NCBI GenBank assembly: GCA_947427325.1
Contig: CANEHP010000007.1
Location: forward strand, 1-26,370
Source: an uncultured Clostridia bacterium
GTDB lineage: Bacteria; Bacillota; Clostridia; Oscillospirales; Ruminococcaceae
Direction: 5' to 3'
Length of the DNA: 26,370 nt
In this document: piece after piece, positions 1 through 7,465 of the stretch
Layout: each line of letters opens with the position of its first letter
Numbering within the stretch: the stretch's first letter is position 1
Notes under the pieces: model-generated
What the model was told of the DNA's origin: nothing
Databases searched by the model: none
What the model saw: only the letters and a program-made list of their open reading frames with translations
Program-made: the position numbers and the translations under genes

Positions 1-140
1 CGTCAAAAATGCTCGCAATATGGCATATTGCTGTGCTTTTTTCCTTGATATTTTTTATTTGCGTCTGCATCCTGCGGCAAACTTTAATTGGGGGAGCAAT
101 AGTATAAGGCAGTTTTTTGTGGAGTTGCCTTAATTATTAG
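1..140. other. Intergenic sequence at the window edge, no gene seen
   Basis: No supportable coding frame was found here. The stretch ends in a weak hairpin (AAGGCA near 106 pairing with TGCCTT near 131). The AATAGTATAA near 98-107 resembles the outer tip of the B repeats found elsewhere, so this may be the decayed end of another interspersed repeat cut by the window edge. That reading is a guess. Confidence 0.3.
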
Positions 141-299
141 AGCGTGTTCACATAAAATCAGTATGCAGATTTTCGTGCATAATTTTGTTGCCTGCAAGGC
201 AAAATTTTGCAGGAATATCGTCATATTTCAAAAAATTTTAACGAAGCAGGCGGCAAAATTTGCCGAAAAGATGCTTGCTGAGCTTTATGTGAACACGCT
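141..299. repeat. Palindromic interspersed repeat A, copy 1 (159 bp)
   Basis: The element starts with AGCGTGTTCACATAAA and ends with its exact reverse complement. The pairing continues inward for roughly 57 bases per arm with a few mismatches, so the whole element can fold into one long hairpin. The centre carries GCAGGAATA-NNNNN-ATATTTCAA. Copy 2 at 873-1031 has the same length and differs at only three positions by eye. It has no coding capacity and looks like a MITE-type or REP-like element. No transposase is present in the window. Confidence 0.9.
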
Positions 300-304
300 A
301 TAGA
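275..304 (+). promoter_or_regulatory. Possible promoter formed at the right end of repeat A
   Basis: TTGCTG at 275-280 inside the repeat is followed after 18 bases by TATAGA at 299-304, which straddles the repeat junction. The acetyltransferase starts about 47 bases further on. The match to the vegetative consensus is only moderate and other AT-rich boxes exist at 305-335, so this is tentative. Confidence 0.25.
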
Positions 305-350
305 TTATATGCAGGGAAAATATATTTTTTACATTATTATGAGGTGAAAA

Positions 351-788
351 ATGATAAGGAAAATAACCGAAAACGATAAAAATGAATATATAAAAATGGC
401 TGAGGAGTTTTATCGCTCTGACGCAGTTTCTCACGGCATTCCAAAAGAATATTTCATAAATGCTTTTAATGAAGCGGTTAAGGGCAGTCCCTTTATTAAG
501 CTGTATATTTTGGAGCAGGAGGGAATAATTGCAGGGTATGCCGCCGCTGCCGTTACCTTTACCACCGAGGGCGGCGGTAAAACCCTGTGGATTGACGAAC
601 TGTATATTAAGGAGCAATTTCGGGGCAGGGGCTTGGGAAGAGGTGTTGTTAAGTTTTTCCAAAGCGATAAAAGCGTCAAAAGAATTAGGCTTGAAGTTAC
701 GCCCGAAAATGAACGGGCTAAGCATTTGTATAAATCGGAGGGGTTTAAGGAATGTGAATACAGGCAGATGATTTTTAACAATATTTGA
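351..788 (+). CDS. GNAT-family N-acetyltransferase
   Basis: This 145-residue protein has the length and layout of a single-domain GNAT acetyltransferase, which moves an acetyl group from acetyl-CoA to an amine. Visible marks are the hydrophobic strands around residues 50-70, the acetyl-CoA pyrophosphate-binding motif QFRGRGLGRG at about 88-97 (R-G-x-G-x-G pattern) and the late LEVTPENERAKHLYKSEGF segment, where the N-x-x-A-x-x-L-Y-x-x-x-G-F pattern is typical. The start is supported by GAGGTG a few bases upstream. The substrate cannot be read from the sequence. The gene stands alone between two direct copies of repeat A, so it may be transcribed separately from its neighbours. Confidence 0.9.
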   Translation: MIRKITENDKNEYIKMAEEFYRSDAVSHGIPKEYFINAFNEAVKGSPFIKLYILEQEGIIAGYAAAAVTFTTEGGGKTLWIDELYIKEQFRGRGLGRGVVKFFQSDKSVKRIRLEVTPENERAKHLYKSEGFKECEYRQMIFNNI

Positions 789-792
789 CTAA

Positions 793-872
793 TACTAATT
801 CTCGTCTAAAAACAGACAAGGATTTGCGAAAATCAGACCGCAAAGATTGTTTGTTTTTTAGTCGAGAATTAT
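793..872. repeat. Palindromic interspersed repeat B, copy 1
   Basis: TACTAATTCTCGTCTAAAAA on the left mirrors TTTTTAGTCGAGAATTATA on the right, giving a hairpin of about 80 bp. The right tip directly abuts repeat A copy 2. Related copies lie at 11834-11917 and 15182-15307. The hairpin could act as a transcription terminator behind the acetyltransferase gene, but there is no clean U-run. Confidence 0.8.
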
Positions 873-1031
873 AGCGTGTTCACATAAAATCAGTATGCAG
901 ATTTTCGTGCATAATTTTGTTGCCTGCAAGGCAAATTTTTGCAGGAATATCGTCATATTTTAAAAAATTTTAACGAAGCAGGCGGCAAAATTTGCCGAAA
1001 AGATGCATGCTGAGCTTTATGTGAACACGCT
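873..1031. repeat. Palindromic interspersed repeat A, copy 2 (159 bp)
   Basis: This is the same element as 141-299, in the same orientation, with three differences seen by eye. It sits directly after repeat B, as if inserted at or beside that element's tip. A TATAAT hexamer lies just outside its right end (1034-1039), upstream of the sensor kinase, without a good -35 at the right distance. Confidence 0.9.
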
Positions 1032-1106
1032 CTTATAATAACCTGTCTTTTTTTACTGTAAGGAAAAAGGCACAGACTTCATTATGAGGCGGCAATAGGT
1101 GATAAA

Positions 1107-2111
1107 ATGGAAAGTAAAGGTAAAATTTTTCTCAAATATATTAAGCAATACCGCTATACCGTTCTAATGTTTCTGATTTTCTCGGGAATATTTGCAATGG
1201 TTTTTTCGTTGTACGATTTGCAGGCGGAAGCGGTTATATATGGTGCGGGACTTTGCTTATTGCTGACAGCGGCGATTGTTCCTGCGCATTTTTATTTCTA
1301 TCTTAAAAAACACAGAGAAAGAGCGGATCTGCTTCAAAATATTGAAATTGTCTCCGAAAACTTTCCAAAGCCCGATACGTTGTCCGAAGAAGATTATTGG
1401 GATATGGTGTTAAAGCTTAAAAGGCTGTTAAATGAAAGTATTACGGCAAAAAACAATCAGCAAAGGGAAAATGTGGAATATTACACAACCTGGGTACATC
1501 AGATAAAAACTCCCATAAGCGTTATAACAATGATTTTGCAGGGGGAGGACACGGCGGAGCATTTGGAGCTGTCCGCACAGCTTTTTAAAATAGAGCAGTA
1601 TGTGGAAATGGTGCTGAACTATATCAGGCTTGGCGGCGACTCCTCCGACCTTGTTTTTGAGGAATACTCGGTAGACGGCATAATTAAGCAGGCGGTACAC
1701 AAATACGCTCCCCAGATAATAAGAAAGCGCATAGCCTTAAAATACGAGCCGAAAGAGGATCTAAGGATAGTGACCGATGAAAAATGGCTGCTTTTTATTA
1801 TAGAACAGCTTTTGTCAAATGCCGTAAAATACACCGAAAACGGAGAAATAGAAATTAAAGTAACAGAGGAAAAAAAGCTTATAATAAGGGATACCGGAAT
1901 GGGTATAGAAAAAGAGGATCTGCCTCGGATTTTTGAAAAGGGCTTTACAGGCTACAACGGCAGAGCCGACAAAAAATCCACAGGCTTAGGGCTTTATCTT
2001 TGCAAGCTTACGGCGGATAAGCTGTCGCATAAGATAGAGGCAGAGTCAAGAGTCGGAAAGGGAACTGCCGTTACGGTCGATCTGAAGCGCTATAAGCTTG
2101 AAGCGGAGTAG
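1107..2111 (+). CDS. BceS-like intramembrane-sensing histidine kinase
   Basis: The protein has 334 residues with two closely spaced membrane helices (about 17-36 and 42-66) and almost no extracytoplasmic part, the hallmark of intramembrane-sensing kinases of the BceS class. The H-box is WVHQIKTPISVI with His131. The N-box is EQLLSNAVKYT with Asn238. The ATP-binding G-boxes DTGMGIE and STGLGLYL follow. In this family the kinase detects flux through a partner BceAB transporter that removes peptide antibiotics from lipid II-cycle targets. That transporter is encoded just downstream. The usual response regulator gene is absent, because the sequence upstream is repeat elements. AGGTGA five bases before the ATG supports the start. 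Confidence is high for the family and moderate for the physiological role. Confidence 0.93.
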   Translation: MESKGKIFLKYIKQYRYTVLMFLIFSGIFAMVFSLYDLQAEAVIYGAGLCLLLTAAIVPAHFYFYLKKHRERADLLQNIEIVSENFPKPDTLSEEDYWDMVLKLKRLLNESITAKNNQQRENVEYYTTWVHQIKTPISVITMILQGEDTAEHLELSAQLFKIEQYVEMVLNYIRLGGDSSDLVFEEYSVDGIIKQAVHKYAPQIIRKRIALKYEPKEDLRIVTDEKWLLFIIEQLLSNAVKYTENGEIEIKVTEEKKLIIRDTGMGIEKEDLPRIFEKGFTGYNGRADKKSTGLGLYLCKLTADKLSHKIEAESRVGKGTAVTVDLKRYKLEAE

Positions 2112-2118
2112 ATCAAAT

Positions 2119-2178
2119 ATTACGAAAATGTCACATGGAAATATTACAATGTCACTTTTTTCAATGTAAAGGTATAAA
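2119..2178 (+). promoter_or_regulatory. Candidate activator-dependent promoter of the BceAB-like genes
   Basis: Two direct repeats, ATTACGAAAATGTCAC (2119-2134) and ATTACAATGTCAC (2143-2155), place the shared AATGTCAC 21 bp apart, about two helical turns. A TATAAA lies at 2173-2178, 17 bases past the second repeat, with no recognisable -35 hexamer. This is what a promoter activated by an OmpR-type regulator would look like. In Bacillus, bceAB has its own regulator-dependent promoter at the equivalent place between the kinase and ATPase genes. Confidence 0.5.
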
Positions 2179-2226
2179 TAATTTTGCTAAAATATCATCA
2201 GAATAAACAGATTAAAGGAGAAAGCT

Positions 2227-3021
2227 ATGACGATATTGGAAACAAAATGCTTAAAGAAAATTTATACCGCCAGATTTGGAGGAAATCAGGTAAAAGCCTT
2301 GTCCGACGTTTCTTTCTCGGTAGAGCAGGGAGAATATGTTGCCATAATGGGCGAGTCGGGTTCGGGCAAAACCACTCTTTTGAATATTTTGGCAGCCCTT
2401 GATAAGCCTACCGGCGGACAGGTGCTTTTGGAGGGGAAGGACATAACTTCCATAAAGGACAAGGATATCGCCGCATTCAGACGGGATAATTTAGGCTTTG
2501 TATTTCAGGATTTTAATCTTTTGGATACTTTTACATTACAGGACAATATTTTTCTTCCGTTGGTGCTTAGCGGGAAAAGCTTTGTGGAAATGCGCGAAAG
2601 ACTGCTTCCGATAGCTAAGAAACTGGAGATTTTGGAATTATTAAATAAATATCCCTATGAGGTTTCGGGAGGTCAAAAGCAGAGAGCGGCAGTTGCCAGA
2701 GCCATTATAACCTCTCCCAAGCTGATTTTGGCAGATGAACCCACAGGCGCATTGGATTCACGCTCTACCGACAGTCTTTTAAAAATCTTTAACGATATAA
2801 ATGCAGAGGGACAAACCATAATAATGGTGACCCATTCCACCAAGGCAGCAAGTCATGCGGGCAGGGTGCTTTTCATAAAGGACGGGCAGGTATTCCACCA
2901 GATTCACAGAGGAAACGACACCAACAGAGAAATGTATCAAAAAATTTCCGATACCCTTACAGTAATAGCCACGGGCGGCGCTTATACCGCAGGCGGATTT
3001 TTCGGGGGTGAGGAAAATTGA
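2227..3021 (+). CDS. BceA-like ABC transporter ATPase
   Basis: This 264-residue ATP-binding subunit belongs to the MacB/BceA group. It has Walker A GESGSGKTT (residues 42-50), a Q-loop in FVFQDFNLLD, the signature VSGGQKQR (from about 146), Walker B LILADEPTGALDS (around 167-179) and an H-loop MVTHS. It powers the permease encoded next and is expected to export or shield against peptide antibiotics. A C-terminal tail after the H-loop (HRGNDTNREMYQKISDTL) is typical of BceA proteins. AAAGGAG sits ahead of the ATG. The stop codon overlaps the permease start, so the two are translationally coupled. The specific drug cannot be inferred. Confidence 0.95.
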   Translation: MTILETKCLKKIYTARFGGNQVKALSDVSFSVEQGEYVAIMGESGSGKTTLLNILAALDKPTGGQVLLEGKDITSIKDKDIAAFRRDNLGFVFQDFNLLDTFTLQDNIFLPLVLSGKSFVEMRERLLPIAKKLEILELLNKYPYEVSGGQKQRAAVARAIITSPKLILADEPTGALDSRSTDSLLKIFNDINAEGQTIIMVTHSTKAASHAGRVLFIKDGQVFHQIHRGNDTNREMYQKISDTLTVIATGGAYTAGGFFGGEEN

Positions 3022-4988
3022 ACAATAAGCTTTATCCCCGACTTGCGGCGGAGAATATAAAAAAGAACGGAAAAACCTATATTCCATATATCATCACCTG
3101 CGTATTAACCGTTGCAATGTTTTATATGATAAATTCCCTTGCCACAAATCCGGAGCTTAGCAGCATGAAAGTCGGCGGATCGGTAATGCCGGGGGTATTG
3201 GGCATGGGCTGTGTGGTAGTGGGAATTTTTGCGGTGATTTTTCTTTTTTACACCAACAGCTTTTTGATGAAGAGAAGAAAAAAGGAATTTGGCTTATACA
3301 ATATTTTAGGTATGGGCAAAAGGCATATAGCCAAGGTGGTTGCCTTTGAAACACTTTATGTGGCGGTAATCAGCCTTGTGCTGGGCTTGATTGTGGGAAT
3401 ATCCTTTGATAAGCTGCTTTATATGTGTATAGCAAAAATATTCGGTGCAAAGGTTTCTATGGGTTTTTATATTTCCGTTTATTCTATAATAACCGTATTT
3501 ATTCTTTTCGGCATACTTTTCAGCTGTATACTGCTTAATTCGTTAAAGCAAATCGTGTTATCCAATCCCATAGAACTGCTGAAGGGCGGAAATGTGGGAG
3601 AAAAAGAGCCGAAAACCAAGTGGATAATGACTGCCTTGGGCGTTATCTGCCTTGCGGCGGGTTATTATATGGCAGTTACCGTGGAAAATATGGGAATTGC
3701 AATAGGTATTTTCTTTATTGCGGTGATTTTGGTCATAATAGGCACTTATATGCTGTTTACGGCGGGCAGCATTTTTCTGCTTAAAGTCTTGAGAAAAAAT
3801 AAAAGATATTATTATAGGCCCAAGCACTTTATTTCCGTTTCGGGAATGATCTACCGTATGAAACAAAACGCCGTGGGACTTGCGAACATCTGTATTTTAT
3901 CTACAATGGTTTTGGTTATGATATCCTGCACTTCGGCTTTGGTAATAGGAATTGACGATACAATAGACAGGTCAAATCCTTATGACCTGTGGGTGAATGT
4001 TTATCACCCTTACAACACTGATTCCGAAAACAGCGGCAGCGCATATTCGGGCTTGAAGGAAATAGAGAGCTTGGCGGAGAAGTACAAGGACAGCCTTGAA
4101 GAAAAGGGAAATTATACACTTTTAAGCTTAAACTGTAATTTAACGGAAAACATAGCCTCTCTTGAGGGAAACATAAATTTTGAGGCTCAGATCATTCTTG
4201 AGGAGGAGCGCAACAAATATTCGGGAGATAATGTTATCCTTGATCTCAATGCAGATGAGGTATATCTGTATACGGTCAACAGAAGCTTTGACTATTCGAC
4301 CGTGACAATGTTCGGCAAGGAGTATAAGGTGAAGGGCGTTGACGCTCATAGTGATAATTTTTCCTATCCTTCATTAACGATTTATGTAAAAGATATGGAC
4401 GCCTTAATGGAGATAAACGATAATGTAAATAAGGAAATGGGCAATGTTGAAAAATATAATCGTTTGAACCGTGCTTTACAGTACAATATCACAGATGAAG
4501 AAAAAAGGGAGGAGATACTTAACGCCTTTTTTGAAGTAAATAAAAAATACTCGGTTTACGTGTCTGACAGAGATTCTGCAAAGGAAGATTATATGGGGCT
4601 TTACGGCGGACTGTTTTTCCTGGGATTATTTCTCGGAACGCTTTTTATAATGGCTACTATTCTGATTATTTACTACAAGCAGATTTCTGAGGGCTATGAG
4701 GATCAAGGCCGCTTTGAGATAATGCAGAAGGTGGGAATGAGCAAGGGCGAGGTCAGGTCCGCCATACATTCACAGGTTTTATGCGTTTTCTTTCTGCCGC
4801 TGATTACTGCGGGAATCCACACAGGCTTTGCTTTTAACTTAGTGCTTAAATGTATGTACGCTTTGGGCTTTGCAAATGTTCCTCTTTATGTGACCTGCAC
4901 TTTGGCAAGCTTTTTAGCCTTTGCGGTTATGTATATTGTCATTTATTTGATAACCGCAAGGACTTATTATAAGATTGTAAGCAAATAA
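3018..4988 (+). CDS. BceB-like FtsX-domain permease with large extracytoplasmic domain
   Basis: The protein has 656 residues, the normal BceB length. About ten hydrophobic helices are visible: seven before residue 312 and three after 525. An extracytoplasmic region of about 210 residues separates helices 7 and 8, which is the BceB signature and the part thought to contact the kinase and peptide substrate. FtsX-type segments flank it. Translation begins at a TTG codon that overlaps the ATPase stop (TTGA). The GTGAGG just upstream is the ribosome-binding site. With the ATPase this would form a BceAB-type detoxification pump that also feeds the kinase at 1107-2111. A strong terminator follows at 5003. 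Confidence 0.93.
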   Translation: MNNKLYPRLAAENIKKNGKTYIPYIITCVLTVAMFYMINSLATNPELSSMKVGGSVMPGVLGMGCVVVGIFAVIFLFYTNSFLMKRRKKEFGLYNILGMGKRHIAKVVAFETLYVAVISLVLGLIVGISFDKLLYMCIAKIFGAKVSMGFYISVYSIITVFILFGILFSCILLNSLKQIVLSNPIELLKGGNVGEKEPKTKWIMTALGVICLAAGYYMAVTVENMGIAIGIFFIAVILVIIGTYMLFTAGSIFLLKVLRKNKRYYYRPKHFISVSGMIYRMKQNAVGLANICILSTMVLVMISCTSALVIGIDDTIDRSNPYDLWVNVYHPYNTDSENSGSAYSGLKEIESLAEKYKDSLEEKGNYTLLSLNCNLTENIASLEGNINFEAQIILEEERNKYSGDNVILDLNADEVYLYTVNRSFDYSTVTMFGKEYKVKGVDAHSDNFSYPSLTIYVKDMDALMEINDNVNKEMGNVEKYNRLNRALQYNITDEEKREEILNAFFEVNKKYSVYVSDRDSAKEDYMGLYGGLFFLGLFLGTLFIMATILIIYYKQISEGYEDQGRFEIMQKVGMSKGEVRSAIHSQVLCVFFLPLITAGIHTGFAFNLVLKCMYALGFANVPLYVTCTLASFLAFAVMYIVIYLITARTYYKIVSK

Positions 4989-5002
4989 TATTATCGATTA
5001 TG

Positions 5003-5036
5003 ATCCCCTTTTTACAATTAAAAAGGGGATTTTGTT
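5003..5036 (+). terminator. Rho-independent terminator after the BceAB-like genes
   Basis: ATCCCCTTTTT pairs perfectly with AAAAAGGGGAT across a six-base loop, followed by TTTGTT. It lies 14 bp behind the permease stop codon, as expected for an intrinsic terminator. Confidence 0.85.
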
Positions 5037-5055
5037 ATTCGGTTACAGTTTTTAC

Positions 5056-5084
5056 TTGAATTATAGAACTTTTTGTGATATACT
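5056..5084 (+). promoter_or_regulatory. Vegetative-type promoter for the 265-residue membrane protein
   Basis: TTGAAT (5056-5061) and TATACT (5079-5084) are separated by 17 bases. A TG one base before the -10 box makes it an extended -10. The start codon is 55 bases further on with AAAGGA ahead of it, so the gene appears to be its own transcription unit. Confidence 0.75.
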
Positions 5085-5139
5085 TTAATGTAATGAAAAA
5101 AATATAGTTGAAACTGTATGGAGCTTGAAAGGATAGTTT

Positions 5140-5937
5140 ATGTCATATACCGATGATAAAAGGGAATTACTGAAGTTAAAGCAGGGGATAATAGAAGAAA
5201 GCGAGCTTATTCCCGTCGATGAAGAGGGAGCTGCCCATAAGGGGAAGAATGAGATCAAAGGGTTAAAAAACAGGTTGGCCAACTTTATGTATCACTATAA
5301 ATGGATTTTGATTTTCGGAATTATCTTTGCAGCAATAATAGCTTTTATGATCGTCTCCACTGTTGGCAAGAAAAAGGGAGATATAAGGATATTGGTTTTT
5401 TCGGGAAACGCAGAAACTGCTTCCTCGCTTATGTATAAGAATAATGATTTCTCCTATGCCTTTACTCAATATACCGAGGACTTTGATGAAAACGGATATG
5501 TGTATGTTGAACTGTTCGATATGAATTTATCGGAGGGTCAGGACTATAACTATTATTATACAAACCAAACAAAGCTGTTTGCCGAGATTTCGTTGGGTGA
5601 AGCGCAGATTTTTATCGCCGATAGGGAAATTTTGCAGACTGTTTTAGGCGAGCAGTCTCCGGGAGAAGCATTTGAGGATCTGTCCGCTCTTTATCCCGAT
5701 GAATCAAGAATAGCAGACAAGTACTATTATAAAATCAAAGGCTCAAAGCTTGCAGAAGCGGCAATGTACGAGAAAAGCTGTCCCGATGATCTATATATTG
5801 TTATCAGGAAAGAGGGCTTTAAGGGTATGAGCGGCTATACCGACAAAATGGCGGAAAAACACAGAAGGGCAATGATAGTATTTGATAATATTGTTAAGGA
5901 TAATAAAGTTACCGATCCGTTGGAAGAGAAAAAATAA
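5140..5937 (+). CDS. Unrecognised single-pass membrane protein
   Basis: The protein has 265 residues. About 50 charged N-terminal residues are followed by one membrane helix (about 52-72, YKWILIFGIIFAAIIAFMIV). A domain of about 190 residues follows, rich in Tyr, Asp and Glu and presumably outside the cell. I see no catalytic motif or lipobox and do not recognise the family. The pattern of a short cytoplasmic tail, one anchor and an exported domain fits several poorly described Clostridia proteins. AAAGGA six bases before the ATG supports the start. The gene has its own strong promoter and lies between a terminator and repeat A', so it is probably monocistronic. No function is proposed. Confidence 0.8.
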   Translation: MSYTDDKRELLKLKQGIIEESELIPVDEEGAAHKGKNEIKGLKNRLANFMYHYKWILIFGIIFAAIIAFMIVSTVGKKKGDIRILVFSGNAETASSLMYKNNDFSYAFTQYTEDFDENGYVYVELFDMNLSEGQDYNYYYTNQTKLFAEISLGEAQIFIADREILQTVLGEQSPGEAFEDLSALYPDESRIADKYYYKIKGSKLAEAAMYEKSCPDDLYIVIRKEGFKGMSGYTDKMAEKHRRAMIVFDNIVKDNKVTDPLEEKK

Positions 5938-5953
5938 TTATTACGGAATTTTT

Positions 5954-6115
5954 AGAACTTGTTCTCATAGGAATGGTGCGCGGATTTTCGAGCAAATTTT
6001 GTCGAGGACAAGGAAAAATTCCGCAGGAATACTCGTGTATTTCAAGGAATTTTGACGCAGTCATCGGCAAAATTTGCCGAAAAGATGCGTGCCAATTTCT
6101 ATGAGAACAAGTTCT
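5954..6115. repeat. Palindromic interspersed repeat A', copy 1 (162 bp)
   Basis: The ends AGAACTTGTTCTCATAG and its exact complement bound a long imperfect hairpin. The interior (TTTCG-GCAAATTTTG, GCAGGAATA-CG-TATTTCAAG, CGGCAAAATTTGCCGAAAAG) matches repeat A, but the outer tips differ, so this is a sister subfamily. It lies between convergent genes. A second copy is cut by the window end at 26320. Confidence 0.88.
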
Positions 6116-6123
6116 TAAAGGCT

Positions 6124-6162
6124 ACACCGCACAAATACCAAATGACGGTAATTGTGCAGTGT
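6124..6162. terminator. Hairpin between convergent genes, possible terminator
   Basis: A stem of about 16 bp (ACACCGCACAAATACC against GGTAATTGTGCAGTGT, two mismatches) has a seven-base loop. Neither side shows a strong U-run, so termination is plausible from position alone, between a plus-strand and a minus-strand gene end. Confidence 0.45.
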
Positions 6163-6197
6163 TGTCTTAAAATTTCATAATTTATGCATAATTAAAA

Positions 6198-6401
6198 TTA
6201 TTTTTTATTGGCGTCAACTTCGTTTCTGCAAATTCTTGCGTCTATATCGTCTTTGTTTCTTACGCAGCCGTTTTCGGTGGTGATGTTGTCGGTAACGATA
6301 TACGTGAGATACTGCGGCTCTTTGGTTTTGTTGGGATATTGGCTGCTGTCGTTTCCTCTGTTAACGGTGCTGTTTTTATTTTCTGCTTTTTTGTCACTCA
6401 T
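6198..6401 (-). CDS. Small protein of unknown function (67 residues)
   Basis: The protein is 67 residues, highly polar, with many Asn, Lys and Asp and two Cys (CVRNKDDIDARIC). There is no signal peptide or membrane helix. Its ATG overlaps the stop codon of the upstream four-helix-bundle gene (TAATG), and GGAG precedes it, so it is translationally coupled to that gene. The coupling and ribosome-binding site are the main reasons to accept it as real. The family is not recognised and I do not propose a function. Confidence 0.65.
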   Translation of the reverse strand: MSDKKAENKNSTVNRGNDSSQYPNKTKEPQYLTYIVTDNITTENGCVRNKDDIDARICRNEVDANKK

Positions 6402-6835
6402 TATAAAAACTCCTTTAAGCCGCCGGCATAGCGTTCCTCGGCAGATAAAAGATCCTTTGCCTGCGATACCGTTTTTTCGTCTGCGTTTTTTGCTTTGTTT
6501 ATGGTTTTTGCCATATCCACAATACCCATGTTGGTACCGTTATACATTATTTTTGCGATGTTTTGACAGGAGCCGTCCATGGCGGTTTTCATATTTATTC
6601 CCATTTCGGCAGCCATTTTATCCATTTTAGGCGGCTCTTCGGGTTCGCCGCCAAGCTCCCTTATACGCCGGCTGACTTTATCGATGCTGTTATCATAGTG
6701 CATACGCTGTTTTTGTATATAGTCCTTTAGATTTTCGTCGCTGCATTTTTCGGTAATTCCGTCTATACATTCAGACGCCATTTTGCAGTTTTGATAAATA
6801 TTGTTCAGTATTGCAAGATCATCATTTTTTGACAT
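6401..6835 (-). CDS. Ferritin-like/DUF2383-type four-helix-bundle protein
   Basis: The protein has 144 residues and is predicted almost wholly helical, with heptad-like patterning and no membrane segment. The layout is a helix pair, a loop containing IRELGGEPEEPPK at about 59-71, then a second helix pair. It resembles small ferritin-like or DUF2383-type four-helix bundles, in which an 'LGG-x-P' loop often separates the helix pairs. I cannot identify a complete set of metal ligands. It may be a stress-related bundle of unknown function. The start has a consensus AGGAGG (complement of the CCTCCT at 6843-6848). It is the first gene of a two-gene minus-strand operon and is divergent from the membrane protein at 6890. 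Confidence 0.75.
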   Translation of the reverse strand: MSKNDDLAILNNIYQNCKMASECIDGITEKCSDENLKDYIQKQRMHYDNSIDKVSRRIRELGGEPEEPPKMDKMAAEMGINMKTAMDGSCQNIAKIMYNGTNMGIVDMAKTINKAKNADEKTVSQAKDLLSAEERYAGGLKEFL

Positions 6836-6889
6836 TGAAATTCCTCCTAAAGTTATTTTACAATTATTATTTAACGAAAGGATACTTTT

Positions 6890-7441
6890 ATGCAGAGAAA
6901 ACCTTTTTGGAAGCTTTTGCTTTTGGGCATAGGATATATGGCAATGGGAAATGTTATGTCCACAATTATGACGGTTGCCGCTTCGATAGTTGCCAATATT
7001 ACGGCAATAATGATCGTGCTTTTTGTCTTAACCCTGTTTGTTTTTTATTCCCTGTGCTTTACTGTGGCATACAAGGACGGACAGCGGGAAATGGTAATGT
7101 TAAAAAATCACCGTGTCGATTCCGTTTCAAAATCAAGGTGGGTTTTTGCGGGCTTTTTAATGCTTGCTGTTATGACCGTCCCTTCAATTCTGCTTTTTAT
7201 CGACGCAAAGATGCACCTTTTCGGGAGCTTTCTTATCCCTTACCGTATGATATGCGGTATGATTTATCCTCTTGCCCTGGCAATGGGGGTCAACTATGCA
7301 GGAATAGAGCTTTTGCCTGATTATTATCCTGTTATTTTTGCCGCCTGCTACATTCTTATTCCTTTAGCGACCGCCATTGGCTTTGATTTCGGCTTTAACG
7401 ACAGGTTTAATCCCGATAAGATGATGTACGAAAAAAAATAA
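6890..7441 (+). CDS. Unrecognised multi-pass membrane protein
   Basis: The protein has 183 residues and about five hydrophobic segments (about 6-30, 36-60, 83-103, 112-135 and 143-163). There is a positively charged loop after the second (YKDGQREMVMLKNHRVDSVSKSR) and a polar tail. No transporter or enzyme motif is recognised. AAAGGA precedes the ATG at suitable spacing. It is divergently arranged with the four-helix-bundle gene across only 54 bp, which holds both ribosome-binding sites. The next gene, a cell-wall amidase, is 109 bp downstream with a possible promoter of its own, so joint function is not implied. Confidence 0.8.
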   Translation: MQRKPFWKLLLLGIGYMAMGNVMSTIMTVAASIVANITAIMIVLFVLTLFVFYSLCFTVAYKDGQREMVMLKNHRVDSVSKSRWVFAGFLMLAVMTVPSILLFIDAKMHLFGSFLIPYRMICGMIYPLALAMGVNYAGIELLPDYYPVIFAACYILIPLATAIGFDFGFNDRFNPDKMMYEKK

Positions 7442-7465
7442 CTCCCGTAAAAAACAGGTCATAAT

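Noticed and set aside
141..1031. Repeats A and B as a CRISPR array or riboswitch
   Set aside because: The copies are long, self-complementary and not regularly spaced, and no aptamer-like core is evident. They behave as interspersed inverted-repeat elements.
1046..1084. A short frame just upstream of the kinase reading FTVRKKAQTSL before a stop, like the C-terminal wing of an OmpR-type regulator
   Set aside because: The match is about six residues long, lacks the usual G-Y after the basic stretch, and nothing upstream in the frame supports a regulator. It is too short to call a remnant.
6208..6630. A 140-residue plus-strand frame
   Set aside because: It is antisense to the coupled minus-strand pair, which has proper ribosome-binding sites and an overlapping start-stop junction.
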